Part shown: in pieces, positions 1 through 8,847 of the stretch
How positions within the stretch are numbered: the first letter of the stretch is position 1
How the letters are laid out: every line of letters starts with the position of its first letter
NCBI GenBank assembly: GCA_019244745.1
Contig: JAFASF010000255.1
Coordinates: forward strand, 1 to 53,590
Direction of reading: 5' to 3'
DNA from: Solirubrobacterales bacterium
GTDB taxonomy: Bacteria > Actinomycetota > Thermoleophilia > Solirubrobacterales > Solirubrobacteraceae
Length of the DNA stretch: 53,590 nucleotides
Translations under genes and position numbers: made by a program
Notes under the pieces: generated by a model
The model's database searches: none
What the model saw: the letters and a program-made list of their open reading frames with translations, nothing else
What the model was told of the DNA's origin: nothing

Positions 1-2
1 CG

Positions 3-1151
3 GTGCCGGTGATGCTGCTGGGGTGCGTGGCCCCGTACGCCAACCGGCTCGCGCTCGGGCACGTGGCGCAGACCGGGACCGTGACCGGCGGGCTGTACGC
101 GCTCTCGACCGCGGGGTCGCTGGTGGGCACCTTCGCCGCGGCGCTGCTGCTGATCCCGCTGATCGGGACCCACCGCACGTTCCTGGTCTTCGCGCTCGCG
201 CTGGCGGTGGTGGCGGTGGCTGCGTCCGCCTCCTGGCGGTGGCTGGTGGTTCCCGCCTTGATCGCGGGCCTGCTCGCGGTGCCGCCGCCGGCGGTCGGGG
301 CGGACGTCAGCGGGGCGCGCGTGATCTTCTCCGCCGAGACCCAGTATCAGTACGCGCGCGTGCTCCAGTTTCGGAGCGGCGAGCGCTGGCTTCAGTTGAA
401 CGAGGGCGTCGCGATCCATTCGCTGTACCGCCCCTGGAGCTACCTGACCGGCGGGTACTGGGATGACTTCCTGGTGCTGCCGCTGGCGGGCGAGCGCGGC
501 CTGCCGCGGCGGCTCGCGATCCTCGGCGACGCCGCCGGCACGGTCGCGCGGGCGTATGGCCATTACTACCCGGGGACGCGGGTAGACGCGGTGGAGCTCG
601 ACGGTGAGCTGACCACGATCGGCAGGCGCTACTTCGACCTGCGCGGAGCGGACCTGCACCTGTACACGGCCGACGCGCGGCCCTGGCTCGCGGCCAGCAA
701 GGCGAGCTACGACGCGATCTTCGTCGACGCCTACCGCCAGCCCTACATCCCGTTCTACCTGGTCACGCGCGAGTTCTTCGCGTCGGTGCGGGCGCATCTG
801 CGGCCGGGGGGAGTGACGATCGTCAACGTCGGGCAGATACCGGGGTCCAATGGGCTCGAGAAGGTGGTGACCGCGACCATGCGAGCCGACTTTGCGTATG
901 TCATGCGCGACCGGATCAGCGATTCGAACACGCTTGTCGTGGCGAGCGACGCGCCGCTGTCATCGGCGCGGATCCTGTCGGCGGCGGCGACCGGGGCGGC
1001 GCTGCCTCGTGGTCTCTGGCCGCTCGCCGGGGGCGTGGCCGAGCGGCTGGGGCCCGGGCTCTCCGGCGGGAGCGTGTACACCGACGACCGCGCTCCGGTC
1101 GAGTGGCTGACCGATCTGTCGATCCTGCGCTACGCGCTCGGGAGGCGGTAG
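3..1151 (+). CDS. Spermidine synthase-like protein with membrane helices (5' partial)
   Basis: The frame is open to the window edge, so the N-terminus is missing and the GTG at 3 is probably not the true start. The first ~95 residues are hydrophobic with about three membrane segments. From about residue 165 there is a Rossmann methyltransferase-type fold like that of spermidine synthases, with a glycine-rich GDAAGT motif, an acidic VELD end of strand 2 and a FVDAYRQPYIP segment where polyamine synthases have their catalytic Asp/Tyr. Membrane-fused proteins of this kind are common in actinobacteria and their substrate is generally unknown; true polyamine synthesis should not be assumed. It ends 4 bases before the rhodanese gene, suggesting co-transcription. 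Confidence 0.75.
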   Translation: MPVMLLGCVAPYANRLALGHVAQTGTVTGGLYALSTAGSLVGTFAAALLLIPLIGTHRTFLVFALALAVVAVAASASWRWLVVPALIAGLLAVPPPAVGADVSGARVIFSAETQYQYARVLQFRSGERWLQLNEGVAIHSLYRPWSYLTGGYWDDFLVLPLAGERGLPRRLAILGDAAGTVARAYGHYYPGTRVDAVELDGELTTIGRRYFDLRGADLHLYTADARPWLAASKASYDAIFVDAYRQPYIPFYLVTREFFASVRAHLRPGGVTIVNVGQIPGSNGLEKVVTATMRADFAYVMRDRISDSNTLVVASDAPLSSARILSAAATGAALPRGLWPLAGGVAERLGPGLSGGSVYTDDRAPVEWLTDLSILRYALGRR

Positions 1152-1155
1152 GCGA

Positions 1156-1983
1156 GTGTTGATCTCGGCCGAGGATCTGCACGAGCGGGTTGGGGGCGCC
1201 CGCGATCGGCCGGCGCTTCTCGACGTCCGCTGGGCGCTCGGGGGTCCTCCGGGCGTGGAGGAGTACCTGAGGGGACACATACCGGGGGCGGTGTTCGTCG
1301 ACCTCGAGACGGCGCTCGCGGCGCCGCCCGGGGCGCGAGGTCGCCACCCGCTCCCGGATGCCCGCGCGTTCGAGGCTGGGATGCGGGGTGCGGGCGTTCG
1401 GAACGATCGGGCTGCGGTGGTGTACGACGCGGCGTCGTCGATCGCGGCCGCGCGCGCCTGGTGGCTGCTTCGGTACTTCGGGCATCGGGACGTCGCGGTG
1501 CTCGACGGTGGCCTTGCGGCGTGGGTCGCGGCGGGCTATCCGGTGCAGTCGGGCGAGATCGCTGGTGCGCCCGGCGATTTCGTAGCCCGGCCGGGCGGAA
1601 TGGCGGTTATCGACGCTTCTGGCGCGGTTGGTCTGGTGGAGGGCGGCGGCGTGCTGCTCGATGCCCGGGCGTCGGAGCGCTTCCGCGGAGAGCAGGAGCC
1701 GATCGATCCGGTCGCCGGCCACATCCCCGGCGCTCGCAATCTTCCGGCCTCGTCGGTCGTCGATGCGTCGGGGCGCTTCCTGGATCGGGAGGCGCTGCGC
1801 GCGCGGTTCCAGGCCGCGGGCCTGAGCGATGGCGTCGACCTGGCCGCGTACTGCGGCTCGGGGGTGACCGCCGCGCACACCGTGCTGGCGCTTTCGCTGG
1901 CTGGCTACCGCGGCGCCCTGTATCCCGGCTCGTGGAGCGAGTGGATCACCGACCCGGCGCGGCCGGTGGCGACGGGGGACTAA
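1156..1983 (+). CDS. Thiosulfate/3-mercaptopyruvate sulfurtransferase (two-domain rhodanese)
   Basis: This is a 275-residue tandem rhodanese, the usual length for SseA/TST enzymes that move sulfane sulfur from thiosulfate or 3-mercaptopyruvate to an acceptor. The N-terminal domain has the LLDVRW and GHIPGAVFVDLE motifs and no catalytic Cys. The C-terminal domain repeats LLDARASERFRGE and GHIPGARNLP and carries the active-site loop YCGSGVTA with Cys233. The CGSGVTA form is more typical of mercaptopyruvate sulfurtransferases than the CRKGVT of thiosulfate enzymes, but the substrate cannot be fixed from this alone. GTG start follows the preceding stop by 4 bases. It converges on the P450 gene across a strong inverted repeat. 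Confidence 0.88.
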   Translation: MLISAEDLHERVGGARDRPALLDVRWALGGPPGVEEYLRGHIPGAVFVDLETALAAPPGARGRHPLPDARAFEAGMRGAGVRNDRAAVVYDAASSIAAARAWWLLRYFGHRDVAVLDGGLAAWVAAGYPVQSGEIAGAPGDFVARPGGMAVIDASGAVGLVEGGGVLLDARASERFRGEQEPIDPVAGHIPGARNLPASSVVDASGRFLDREALRARFQAAGLSDGVDLAAYCGSGVTAAHTVLALSLAGYRGALYPGSWSEWITDPARPVATGD

Positions 1984-2001
1984 ATCGGGGGGCCGCCGCG
2001 C

Positions 2002-2050
2002 TGAGCGTGGGCAATACCTATGGCTATTCCTTAGATATTGCCCACGCTCA
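2002..2050. terminator. Bidirectional hairpin between convergent genes
   Basis: A perfect 15-bp inverted repeat (arms 2002-2016 and 2036-2050, 19-nt loop) lies between the rhodanese stop at 1983 and the P450 stop at 2031. The right arm also encodes the last residues of the P450 (MSVGN). Placement between two convergent genes argues for a bidirectional transcription terminator, although there is no clear U-tract. Confidence 0.65.
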
Positions 2051-3428
2051 TGGTGGGCGACGGCGGGTGCTCGAGGATGACCCGCACGCCGTTGCGCGGG
2101 GCCAAGGTGATGCCGCGGAACTGCACCTTCTCGAGCTCGGGGTCGTGCGCTCGCAGCGCTGCGCGCTCGAGGATCCGCGCCACCACGATTCGCATCTCCG
2201 TAAGCGCGAAGCTCGCGCCCAGGCATCGCCGTGTGCCGCCGCCGAACGGAAGCCATGTGTAGGTATCGGGCGCGTCCGGGCCGAGGAAGCGCTCGGGACG
2301 GTATTCCTTGGGGCTCGGGTAGAGGTCCGCGCGACGGTGGATCATCCGGATCGAGGGGTTTATCTCGACCCCCGGCGGGATCACGTAGCCGCCCAGGCGG
2401 AACGGCTCCTGGCGAACGACTCGTCCGACCCCGGGAATCACGGGACGGAGCCGCAGCGCCTCCTTGACCACCGCATCGAGATATTCGTCGTCGCGCTCGC
2501 GGGCTCGGCCGAGGACGGCGGGGGCGTGCAACAGCAAGTCGAACGTCCATGCGAGCCCGGTGGCGGTCGTCTCGTGGCCCGCGAGCAGCAGCGTCACGAG
2601 CTCGTCGCGGATCTCGCGGTCCGAGAGCCGATCGCCGGTCTCATCGACGGCGAGGAGCAGCGAGGAGAAAACGTCCTCGCGTTCGGATAGCTGCGGATCG
2701 TCTCGGCGGCGGGCGATCTCCGCGTACAGGATCTCGTCGACCGCGCGCCGGGCCGCGTCGAACCGCCGGGCTGCTCCCCGGTCGGCTCCGCGGCCCGCTC
2801 CGAGGCGGCCGAGCACGAGCATCAGCGGCACCCCGCGAGGCCGTGCGAGCGGATCGATCATGTCCCGGATGCGCCTTCGGAGCTCCTCCTCCGCGGCGCC
2901 GGGCTCGAACCCGAACACCGCGCACATGATCACTCGCAGGGTCAGCGACTGCATGCTCGGCATCAGCGAGAACGGCTCGCCGAGCGGCCACGAATCGATC
3001 TCGAGATCGGCCGACTCGCGCATGGTGTCCGCGTAGGCCTGCATCCGGCGGCCGTGGAACGGCGGCAGCATCATGCGTCGGTGGCGAAGGTGCTCCGCGC
3101 CGTCGAGCAGGAGCACCGAGCGGTTGCCGAGGATTGGACCAAGCAGCGCGTTCGCCTCCCCGGCGTGCAGCTGGTCGTGGGGGCCTTGGAAGAGCTCCTT
3201 GACCAGGGCAGGATCGAACAGCATGACGAAGCGCTCGTCGAACAGCGTGCCTAACGTGACCGCGTTGCCATACCGGCGCCGACAGGCCTCGAGGAAGCGG
3301 GGGCCCGCGAATATGAACCCCAGCGTCTGAAGGAGGCGGGGGATCCGGGGGCCGGGGGGCAGCCCATTGCCCTCGGCTCGCGGGACCGTGCCGGATTCGG
3401 TGCTGTGCTCGAGGGTATCCACGCTCAC
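2031..3428 (-). CDS. Cytochrome P450
   Basis: This is a 465-residue soluble P450 monooxygenase. All diagnostic elements are present: the I-helix LLLAGHETTATG oxygen-activation motif, the K-helix EALRLRP (ExxR), and the heme loop FGGGTRRCLGA with the thiolate ligand at about Cys402. The pattern resembles actinobacterial CYP families acting on fatty or terpenoid substrates, but the substrate is not predictable. The open frame runs further upstream to 3776, but those codons overlap the divergent aminotransferase; I chose GTG at 3428 (GTG at 3422 is also possible) so that the protein begins shortly before the proline-rich PPGPRIP hinge. No ferredoxin or reductase partner is adjacent. Confidence 0.9.
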   Translation of the reverse strand: MSVDTLEHSTESGTVPRAEGNGLPPGPRIPRLLQTLGFIFAGPRFLEACRRRYGNAVTLGTLFDERFVMLFDPALVKELFQGPHDQLHAGEANALLGPILGNRSVLLLDGAEHLRHRRMMLPPFHGRRMQAYADTMRESADLEIDSWPLGEPFSLMPSMQSLTLRVIMCAVFGFEPGAAEEELRRRIRDMIDPLARPRGVPLMLVLGRLGAGRGADRGAARRFDAARRAVDEILYAEIARRRDDPQLSEREDVFSSLLLAVDETGDRLSDREIRDELVTLLLAGHETTATGLAWTFDLLLHAPAVLGRARERDDEYLDAVVKEALRLRPVIPGVGRVVRQEPFRLGGYVIPPGVEINPSIRMIHRRADLYPSPKEYRPERFLGPDAPDTYTWLPFGGGTRRCLGASFALTEMRIVVARILERAALRAHDPELEKVQFRGITLAPRNGVRVILEHPPSPTMSVGNI

Positions 3429-3484
3429 GACTGGGTGATAGTTGCACAACGCCAACCCCGCCTCGCCCCGTAGATTGGATTCCC

Positions 3485-4630
3485 ATGCGCGAGACGTTCC
3501 TTGTCTTCGGCAGTCCCTTGATCGGCGAGGCCGAGATCGCGGAGGTCGTCGACTCCCTGCGCTCGGGCTGGGTGGGAACCGGTCCGAAGGTGCAGCGGTT
3601 CGAGACGATGCTGAGCGAGTACGTGGGCGTCCCGTATTGCCGCTGCCTGTCGTCGTGCACGGCAGCACTGATCCTTTCGATGCGCCTGCTCGGGGTGGGT
3701 CCCGGCGACGAAGTGCTCGTCCCGGCGATGACGTTCGTGGCCTCGGCAAACGCGGTGGAGCACACGGGCGCCACACCGGTGTTGATCGACTCGGTCCCCG
3801 GCACGGGGCTGATCGACTTCGCGGCGGCCGAGGCCGCCATCACCTCGCGGACGCGCGCGATCATGCCCGTGCACCTGGCCGGCCGCCCGGTCGACATGGA
3901 TCGCCTGGCCACGCTGCGCGACCAGCGGGGGCTGGTCGTGATCGAGGATGCCGCGCACGCGATCGGCGCCGAGTGGAGATCTCGCAAGATCGGAGCCTTC
4001 GGCAACCTCACCGCATTCTCGTTCTACGTGACCAAGAACATCTCGACGATCGAGGGAGGGGCGCTGGTCACCGAGGACCCCGAGATCGCCGCGCAGGTCG
4101 AGCGGCTGGCGCTGCATGGCCTCAGCCTCGGCGCCTGGCAGCGGTTCTCAGACGTCGGCTTTCGCCACTACGAGGTGGTAAATCCCGGGTTCAAGTTCAA
4201 CATGACCGACGTCCAGGCGGCCCTGGGTCTCCACCAGCTCCCCCGGCTCGACGACTGGATCGAGCTCCGCCGGGAGCAGTGGGAGCGCTACGACGAGCTG
4301 CTCGCCGGGCTCCCTCTGGAGACTCCGCCCCCGCCGGAGCCCGGCACCAAGCACGCGCGCCACCTCTACCAGGTGCTGCTGGATCCCGACGCGCGCGTCG
4401 AGCGCGATGAGCTCCTGAGCGCGCTGTCCGAGCGCAACATCGGCACCGGAGTGCACTACCGGGGAGTCCACCTCCACCCGTTTTATCGAGACAAGTACGG
4501 CCTGCGACCGGAGGATTTTCCGGTCGCGAACGCGATCTCGGAGCGGACCGTGAGCCTGCCGCTGAGCCCCAAGGTGACTGAGTCAGACCAGCACGACGTG
4601 GTGTCCGCCTTAAGAGAACTCCTACGGTGA
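3485..4630 (+). CDS. DegT/DnrJ/EryC1/StrS family PLP aminotransferase
   Basis: This 381-residue aminotransferase belongs to the sugar aminotransferase family that aminates nucleotide-bound keto-sugars for surface polysaccharides or glycosylated metabolites. The PLP Lys is about K184 in YVTKNISTIEGG, preceded by the VIEDAAHAIGAEW motif holding the PLP-contacting Asp. The N-terminal segment with SGWVGTGPKVQRFE and the C-terminal DEL domain are both complete. It is followed 75 bases later by two glycosyltransferases, which supports a role in cell-envelope glycan or lipid-linked sugar modification. ATG start, divergent from the P450 with 56 bases between them. Confidence 0.88.
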   Translation: MRETFLVFGSPLIGEAEIAEVVDSLRSGWVGTGPKVQRFETMLSEYVGVPYCRCLSSCTAALILSMRLLGVGPGDEVLVPAMTFVASANAVEHTGATPVLIDSVPGTGLIDFAAAEAAITSRTRAIMPVHLAGRPVDMDRLATLRDQRGLVVIEDAAHAIGAEWRSRKIGAFGNLTAFSFYVTKNISTIEGGALVTEDPEIAAQVERLALHGLSLGAWQRFSDVGFRHYEVVNPGFKFNMTDVQAALGLHQLPRLDDWIELRREQWERYDELLAGLPLETPPPPEPGTKHARHLYQVLLDPDARVERDELLSALSERNIGTGVHYRGVHLHPFYRDKYGLRPEDFPVANAISERTVSLPLSPKVTESDQHDVVSALRELLR

Positions 4631-4705
4631 ACGTCCCTGCAAGCGGCTAGAATCGCCGCCCGTTGGGGATGATCTTCAAAGGTCGGGAGGGCGCACCCGC
4701 TTGAC

Positions 4706-6304
4706 ATGAGCGCATCCGACTACGAGGCACGCTTCCCTGCGTCCGGTCCGGGGCCCGCGGGCCTGCGCGCGGGGGTTGCCACGCGCGCGCTTTCTGTCGA
4801 CGTCTGGATCGTGGGGGCACTCATTGCCGCCGCGGCCGCGATCCGGTTCATCGTCATCGACAACCAGAGCATCTGGCAGGACGAGGCGCTCACGCTGTAC
4901 GAGGCGCGCCTTCCGTTCGGGGCGATGATTCACACGATCGTCCACGTCGAGACCACCCCGCCGCTCTATTTCGTGCTGGCGTGGATCTGGGGACGGGTCT
5001 TCGGCACCGGAGAGGTCGCGCTCCGCACGATCTCGGCTCTCGCCGGGATCGCGCTCGTTCCGCTCGCCTACCTATCGGCGCGAGAGCTGTTCTCGCGCCG
5101 GGCCGCGGTGATCGCCGGCGCGTTCGTGGTCGTGAACCCGTTCATGATCTGGTACTCGCAGGAGGCGCGGGCGTACATGCTGCTCGCGGCTCTGAGCGGC
5201 GCCTCGTTTCTCTGGTTCATCCGCGCTCGGCAGGATCCGAGCCGGCGAGGCGTCGGCTGGTGGTGTCTCTTCTCGTCGCTCGCGCTGATGACGCACTTCT
5301 TCGCCGGGTTCCTCGTCGCTCCGGAGGCTCTGTGGCTGTTGTGGAGGTGGCGAACGCGGGTCGTGGCGCTCGCGGTGGTCGTGGTCGCGGTCGTGCAATG
5401 CCTGATGCTGCCGTTCGCGTTTGCCGACACCTCGCACGGCTTGTCGTGGATCGCGGCGGTTCCGAGGCTCAACCGGATCAGCGCGACGGCGGCCGAGTGG
5501 GGGGTGGGCATCATCTACCGCCGCACGACGATCCCCGAGGGGCTGATCGGGGGCGCCCTGCTGATCGCGATCGTGGCCGGCCTGATTGTGTTCGGCGGCG
5601 ACCGGCGAACGCGCCGCGGAGCGAAGGTAGCGGCGGCGATCGCCGGGTTCGTGTTTCTCGTGCCGCTCGCCCTGAGCCTGGTCGGGATGGACTACTTCCT
5701 CTCCCGCAACGTGATCCCGGCGTTCGTTCCGCTCGCCGCGTTGGTCGCCGGCGCGTGCGCGGTGCCGCGAGCCCGGCTGCTCGGCGGCGCTCTGGCCGTC
5801 GCGCTGCTAGCGATCTTTTCGGTCGCCGCGGTGCGCGTTCAAACCATCTCCTACCTGCAGCGGCCGAACTGGCGCTCGGTCGCCCACGCGCTCGGGCCCG
5901 CCCCGGTTCAGCGCGCGATCCTGGTCGCCGATGGGACGACCGGCAACCCACTCAAGCTCTACCTGCCCCGTGTGAACTGGGTCCAGCCGCAGAATCACAG
6001 GCTGTCGATCGGCGAGATCGATATCGTCGGCGCGACGAAGCGGCTGCCGCTCGTCGCCACTGACCGGGTGATCGCGGGAGTCCTGACTGCCCGGCCGGCC
6101 GCCGGGGCCTCGGTCCCGCGGAGCCGCTCCCCGCGGGGCGCGGCCCTGCTCGCCCGCTTCCGTGTCAACAACTGGATTCTGGCGCGCTTCGCGCTGCGTC
6201 ACCCGATGTCGGTCGACATCCGCGAGCTCGTCCAGCTCGCGCCGCGGTACTTCCGGCGGGTGCCGGCGTCGCTGCTGGTGTTCTTCCAACAGCCCGGGCG
6301 GTGA
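4706..6304 (+). CDS. GT-C type membrane glycosyltransferase (family 39/ArnT-like)
   Basis: This 532-residue polytopic protein has about ten hydrophobic segments. After the first helix, a periplasmic-type loop carries WQDEALTLYEARLP, the acidic DE motif expected for dolichyl/undecaprenyl-phosphate sugar transferases such as ArnT and protein mannosyltransferases. These enzymes take a polyprenyl-phosphate sugar and transfer it outside the membrane. A second conserved element, NPFMIWYSQEARAYMLLA, follows at about residues 145-160. Its stop overlaps the GTG of the polyprenyl-phosphate glycosyltransferase downstream, which would make the lipid-linked donor, so the two form a logical pair. Confidence 0.83.
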   Translation: MSASDYEARFPASGPGPAGLRAGVATRALSVDVWIVGALIAAAAAIRFIVIDNQSIWQDEALTLYEARLPFGAMIHTIVHVETTPPLYFVLAWIWGRVFGTGEVALRTISALAGIALVPLAYLSARELFSRRAAVIAGAFVVVNPFMIWYSQEARAYMLLAALSGASFLWFIRARQDPSRRGVGWWCLFSSLALMTHFFAGFLVAPEALWLLWRWRTRVVALAVVVVAVVQCLMLPFAFADTSHGLSWIAAVPRLNRISATAAEWGVGIIYRRTTIPEGLIGGALLIAIVAGLIVFGGDRRTRRGAKVAAAIAGFVFLVPLALSLVGMDYFLSRNVIPAFVPLAALVAGACAVPRARLLGGALAVALLAIFSVAAVRVQTISYLQRPNWRSVAHALGPAPVQRAILVADGTTGNPLKLYLPRVNWVQPQNHRLSIGEIDIVGATKRLPLVATDRVIAGVLTARPAAGASVPRSRSPRGAALLARFRVNNWILARFALRHPMSVDIRELVQLAPRYFRRVPASLLVFFQQPGR

Positions 6305-7362
6305 TAATGGACGAACGCATGGCCGGTCCCAGCCCAGGCGCACGAGGGTCACACGAGGTCCGGCTGAGCGTCGTGGTGCCCGTGTACGGGTGCGAGGACT
6401 GCCTGCGCGCGCTGCACGAACGGCTCACTCACAGCATCGAGACGATCACCGACCGCTACGAGCTCGTGTTCGTCGACGACCGCAGCGTCGACGACGCGTG
6501 GTCGGTACTGCTCGCGCTCGCGCGTGAGGATTCCCACGTCCGCGCATTTCGCCTGAGCCGGAACTTCGGTCAGGACGCCGCGATCACCGCGGGACTCGCC
6601 CAGTGCAAGGGCGAATGGGCGGTGGTGATGGATTGCGACTTGCAGGAGGCGCCGGAGGATATCCCGCGATTGTGGGCCGCCGCGGGCGAAGGCTATGACG
6701 TCGTGCGCACGGTCCGGCGGGGATGGCGCCACTCGCCGTTCAGGCGCTGGGCCAGCCGCGCGTACCGCCGACTGACGCTGGAGACGGACGTTCGTCCCGA
6801 CTACAGCAACCTGAGCCTGCTCTCGCGTCGGGTGATCGATGCTTTCCTGCGTCTCGGCGACCGTGACCGCGAGTACATGATCGCCCTCGATTGGCTCGGC
6901 TTCGACGCGACCGCGATCGAGATCGAGCACCACGAGCGCCACGCGGGCAGCAGCGGTTACGACCTCAGACGACTGGTCCGGGTCGCGCTCGACGGGATGT
7001 TTTTCCGCAGCACGGTGCTGCTGCGGCTGGTTGTGATGCTCGGCTTCGCGGTGGCGATCGCGGGGGTCGCGCTCGCGATCTTCGAGGTGGTCGACTACTT
7101 CGCGGAGCCCGAGAAGACCGTTCCCGGGTACACGAGCCTCGCCGTCCTGTTGCTCGTGCTCGCCGGGTTTATCATCGTCAGCATCGGCGTCGTCGGCCTG
7201 TACGTGGGTCGGATCTTCGAGCAGGTCAAGCGCCGCCCGCTGTTCCTGATCGATCAGCACGTCGAGGGGTCGGAGGAGGCGCTGGTTGCCGGGGAGGGGG
7301 CGAGTGCCACGCCGGCCGGGCGCTCAGCACGAACACCTTCTCCCGTCCGCCCGGAATCGTGA
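6301..7362 (+). CDS. Family 2 polyprenyl-phosphate glycosyltransferase (DPM1/GtrB-like)
   Basis: The protein has an N-terminal GT-A domain with VVPVYGCED, VDDRSVDDAW and the DCDLQEAPEDIP segment (DxD-like nucleotide-sugar/metal site), then two C-terminal transmembrane helices at about residues 235-260 and 280-305. This is the architecture of GtrB/ArnC enzymes that load sugars on undecaprenyl phosphate. The GTG at 6301 overlaps the preceding stop by 4 bp; ATG at 6307 is an alternative. The last ~45 codons, beyond the membrane helices, are low-complexity and overlap the 3' end of the convergent methyltransferase by 137 bp. Confidence 0.85.
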   Translation: MIMDERMAGPSPGARGSHEVRLSVVVPVYGCEDCLRALHERLTHSIETITDRYELVFVDDRSVDDAWSVLLALAREDSHVRAFRLSRNFGQDAAITAGLAQCKGEWAVVMDCDLQEAPEDIPRLWAAAGEGYDVVRTVRRGWRHSPFRRWASRAYRRLTLETDVRPDYSNLSLLSRRVIDAFLRLGDRDREYMIALDWLGFDATAIEIEHHERHAGSSGYDLRRLVRVALDGMFFRSTVLLRLVVMLGFAVAIAGVALAIFEVVDYFAEPEKTVPGYTSLAVLLLVLAGFIIVSIGVVGLYVGRIFEQVKRRPLFLIDQHVEGSEEALVAGEGASATPAGRSARTPSPVRPES

Positions 7363-7918
7363 ACGCGCTGAGAACGCGCTCGCGGTGGTGCGCCATCAAC
7401 CGGTCGAGCGTCTCCTCGGTGAAGCGCTGACCGTGGCCTCCGGTTCCGGGGTCGGCTGCGCGCCGGCCCAGCAGCCCCATGATCGGGAGGCTGCTCGAGG
7501 CCAGGTTGCGAATCGGCTCGGAGATGATCGTTCGGTCACGAGCCACGGACAGCATGTGATCGACGATCCGTTCCGGGTGGGGGAGGAAGTGATACAGGCT
7601 CGCCTGCATGATGGTCACGTCGGCTTCGGGCAGCTCGAGGTCGGGCCGGTTCAGGTCGAGGTGGCTGGCATCCACACCGGCACGCCTGAGCCTGCGGAGG
7701 AACCGGTCGTTGACATCGAGAGCTATGTAGCTGCCGACGCGGCCGCGCAGGTGTCGCAGATAGAGCGTGCCCGGGCCGCAGCACAGCTCCAGGACCGATG
7801 ATCCGTCGGGGACCTGTTCGGCGACCGCGCGCATCCGGTCCGCGTAATGGCGGCCGTACAGCGCGCGCATCAGAAGCTCGTACCCGGCGGCGCTTCGATA
7901 GATAAGGCTCGGGGTCAC
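7226..7918 (-). CDS. Class I SAM-dependent methyltransferase
   Basis: This 230-residue methyltransferase has motif I VLELCCGPGTLYL at about residues 40-52, an acidic YIALDVND strand-2 end and an IMQASLYHF motif IV. The fold is complete and the partner substrate is unknown. The GTG start at 7918 sits in a GTGA overlap with the stop of the upstream amidotransferase, so I infer translational coupling; the open frame extends far upstream only as an antisense shadow. The C-terminal ~27 residues (proline- and arginine-rich) overlap the convergent glycosyltransferase gene and are probably not part of the core fold. Confidence 0.8.
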   Translation of the reverse strand: MTPSLIYRSAAGYELLMRALYGRHYADRMRAVAEQVPDGSSVLELCCGPGTLYLRHLRGRVGSYIALDVNDRFLRRLRRAGVDASHLDLNRPDLELPEADVTIMQASLYHFLPHPERIVDHMLSVARDRTIISEPIRNLASSSLPIMGLLGRRAADPGTGGHGQRFTEETLDRLMAHHRERVLSAFTIPGGREKVFVLSARPAWHSPPPRQPAPPPTPRRADRSGTAGGA

Positions 7919-8817
7919 TGCTGCCTGGCGTGGGCCCGGGACGCCGCGCCGCCCGGGTGCGCCTGAGACGCCGCGGCCCGCGCGTCGAGCTCGGCCAGCG
8001 TGAGCTGATGGACCGGCGGGGCTTCCAGGGGCCTCGTGACAGTGGCTTTGAGCTGACCATCGACGTGCAGCAGCTCTCCGGACTCGAGTGCCCGCCAGGC
8101 CGGATCCTCGTCCATGCGTTCGCTGGCGACGACCACCGCCGGCAGCGCGGCGAGGTCTCCCGACCGGACTCGAACCGATCCCCGGGCGCTGGCGTGCTCG
8201 AGGTGGCGGCTCCCGTGGGGCCCGCCCGCCGCCCGCTCGAGGACGTACAGCTCGTGGGTGTCGGGATAACGCAGCGCCCACAACTCGTGGGCGTCGATCA
8301 ACACGAGGTTGATCGCGAACACCGGTAGGTTCTCGGCGACCCATCGCGCTGCGCGGACGATCCCTTCGCTGATGGTGCCGGTGTTGGCGATCTCCCGTGT
8401 GATCAGCGCGAAGAACCGCTCCGAGTCGGTCTCGCCCTTCACCAGCTCCATCGCATCGCCCAACTCGCGCTCGAGCGCGGGCACGTCGCCGATCACCCCG
8501 TTGTGGGCGAAGAGTCGCCCCGCCTCCTCGAAGGGGTGCGTGTTCTCCGGCGCCACCGCGCCGTTGGACGCGTATCGGACGTGGGCGACGAACGTTCGCG
8601 AGCGGACCTCGCGGGCCTCGGCAGCGAACTCGTGGTCCTGGTAGGCGGCCAGCGGCTGTTTGGAGACCACCGGCCGATCCTGAGCGTCGAACGTTCCGAG
8701 CCCGGTGCCATCCGGCTCGCGCCGGCTTTGCTCCGCCAGCGAATCGGGCGCCTCGAGCAACCAGAACGTGGCGGCGACCCGCTCGGGTCCCCCGGTCATT
8801 CCGAACAGGCGGCACAT
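7915..8817 (-). CDS. Class II glutamine amidotransferase-like hydrolase (EgtC/YafJ type)
   Basis: The protein starts MCRLFGMTGG, which exposes Cys2 as the N-terminal nucleophile after Met removal, as in all class II (Ntn) amidotransferases. Supporting motifs are HVRYASNG (substrate-binding Arg), ENTHPF and FAHNGVIGD, in the usual order. At 300 residues it is the free-standing EgtC/YafJ type with no synthetase domain. EgtC acts in ergothioneine synthesis, but EgtA, EgtB and EgtD are absent here, so I do not assign that role. It is coupled to the methyltransferase and is divergent from the acyl-CoA synthetase gene with only 30 bases between starts. Confidence 0.83.
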   Translation of the reverse strand: MCRLFGMTGGPERVAATFWLLEAPDSLAEQSRREPDGTGLGTFDAQDRPVVSKQPLAAYQDHEFAAEAREVRSRTFVAHVRYASNGAVAPENTHPFEEAGRLFAHNGVIGDVPALERELGDAMELVKGETDSERFFALITREIANTGTISEGIVRAARWVAENLPVFAINLVLIDAHELWALRYPDTHELYVLERAAGGPHGSRHLEHASARGSVRVRSGDLAALPAVVVASERMDEDPAWRALESGELLHVDGQLKATVTRPLEAPPVHQLTLAELDARAAASQAHPGGAASRAHARQQ

Positions 8818-8847
8818 CGGGGGTCACGGTATTAGATTTGCCGCTGC

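Noticed and set aside
2002-2050. Insertion-sequence terminal repeats
   Set aside because: Only 19 bases lie between the arms and no transposase is nearby; placement between convergent genes fits a terminator.
916-2550. 544-codon open frame on the minus strand across the rhodanese and P450 genes
   Set aside because: It is rich in Arg/Pro/Gly without any domain pattern and lies antisense to clear rhodanese and P450 motifs; a GC-rich shadow frame.
7226-8817. Ergothioneine biosynthesis cluster (EgtC-like amidotransferase plus methyltransferase)
   Set aside because: The methyltransferase is only 230 residues and does not resemble EgtD, and EgtA, EgtB and EgtE are absent.
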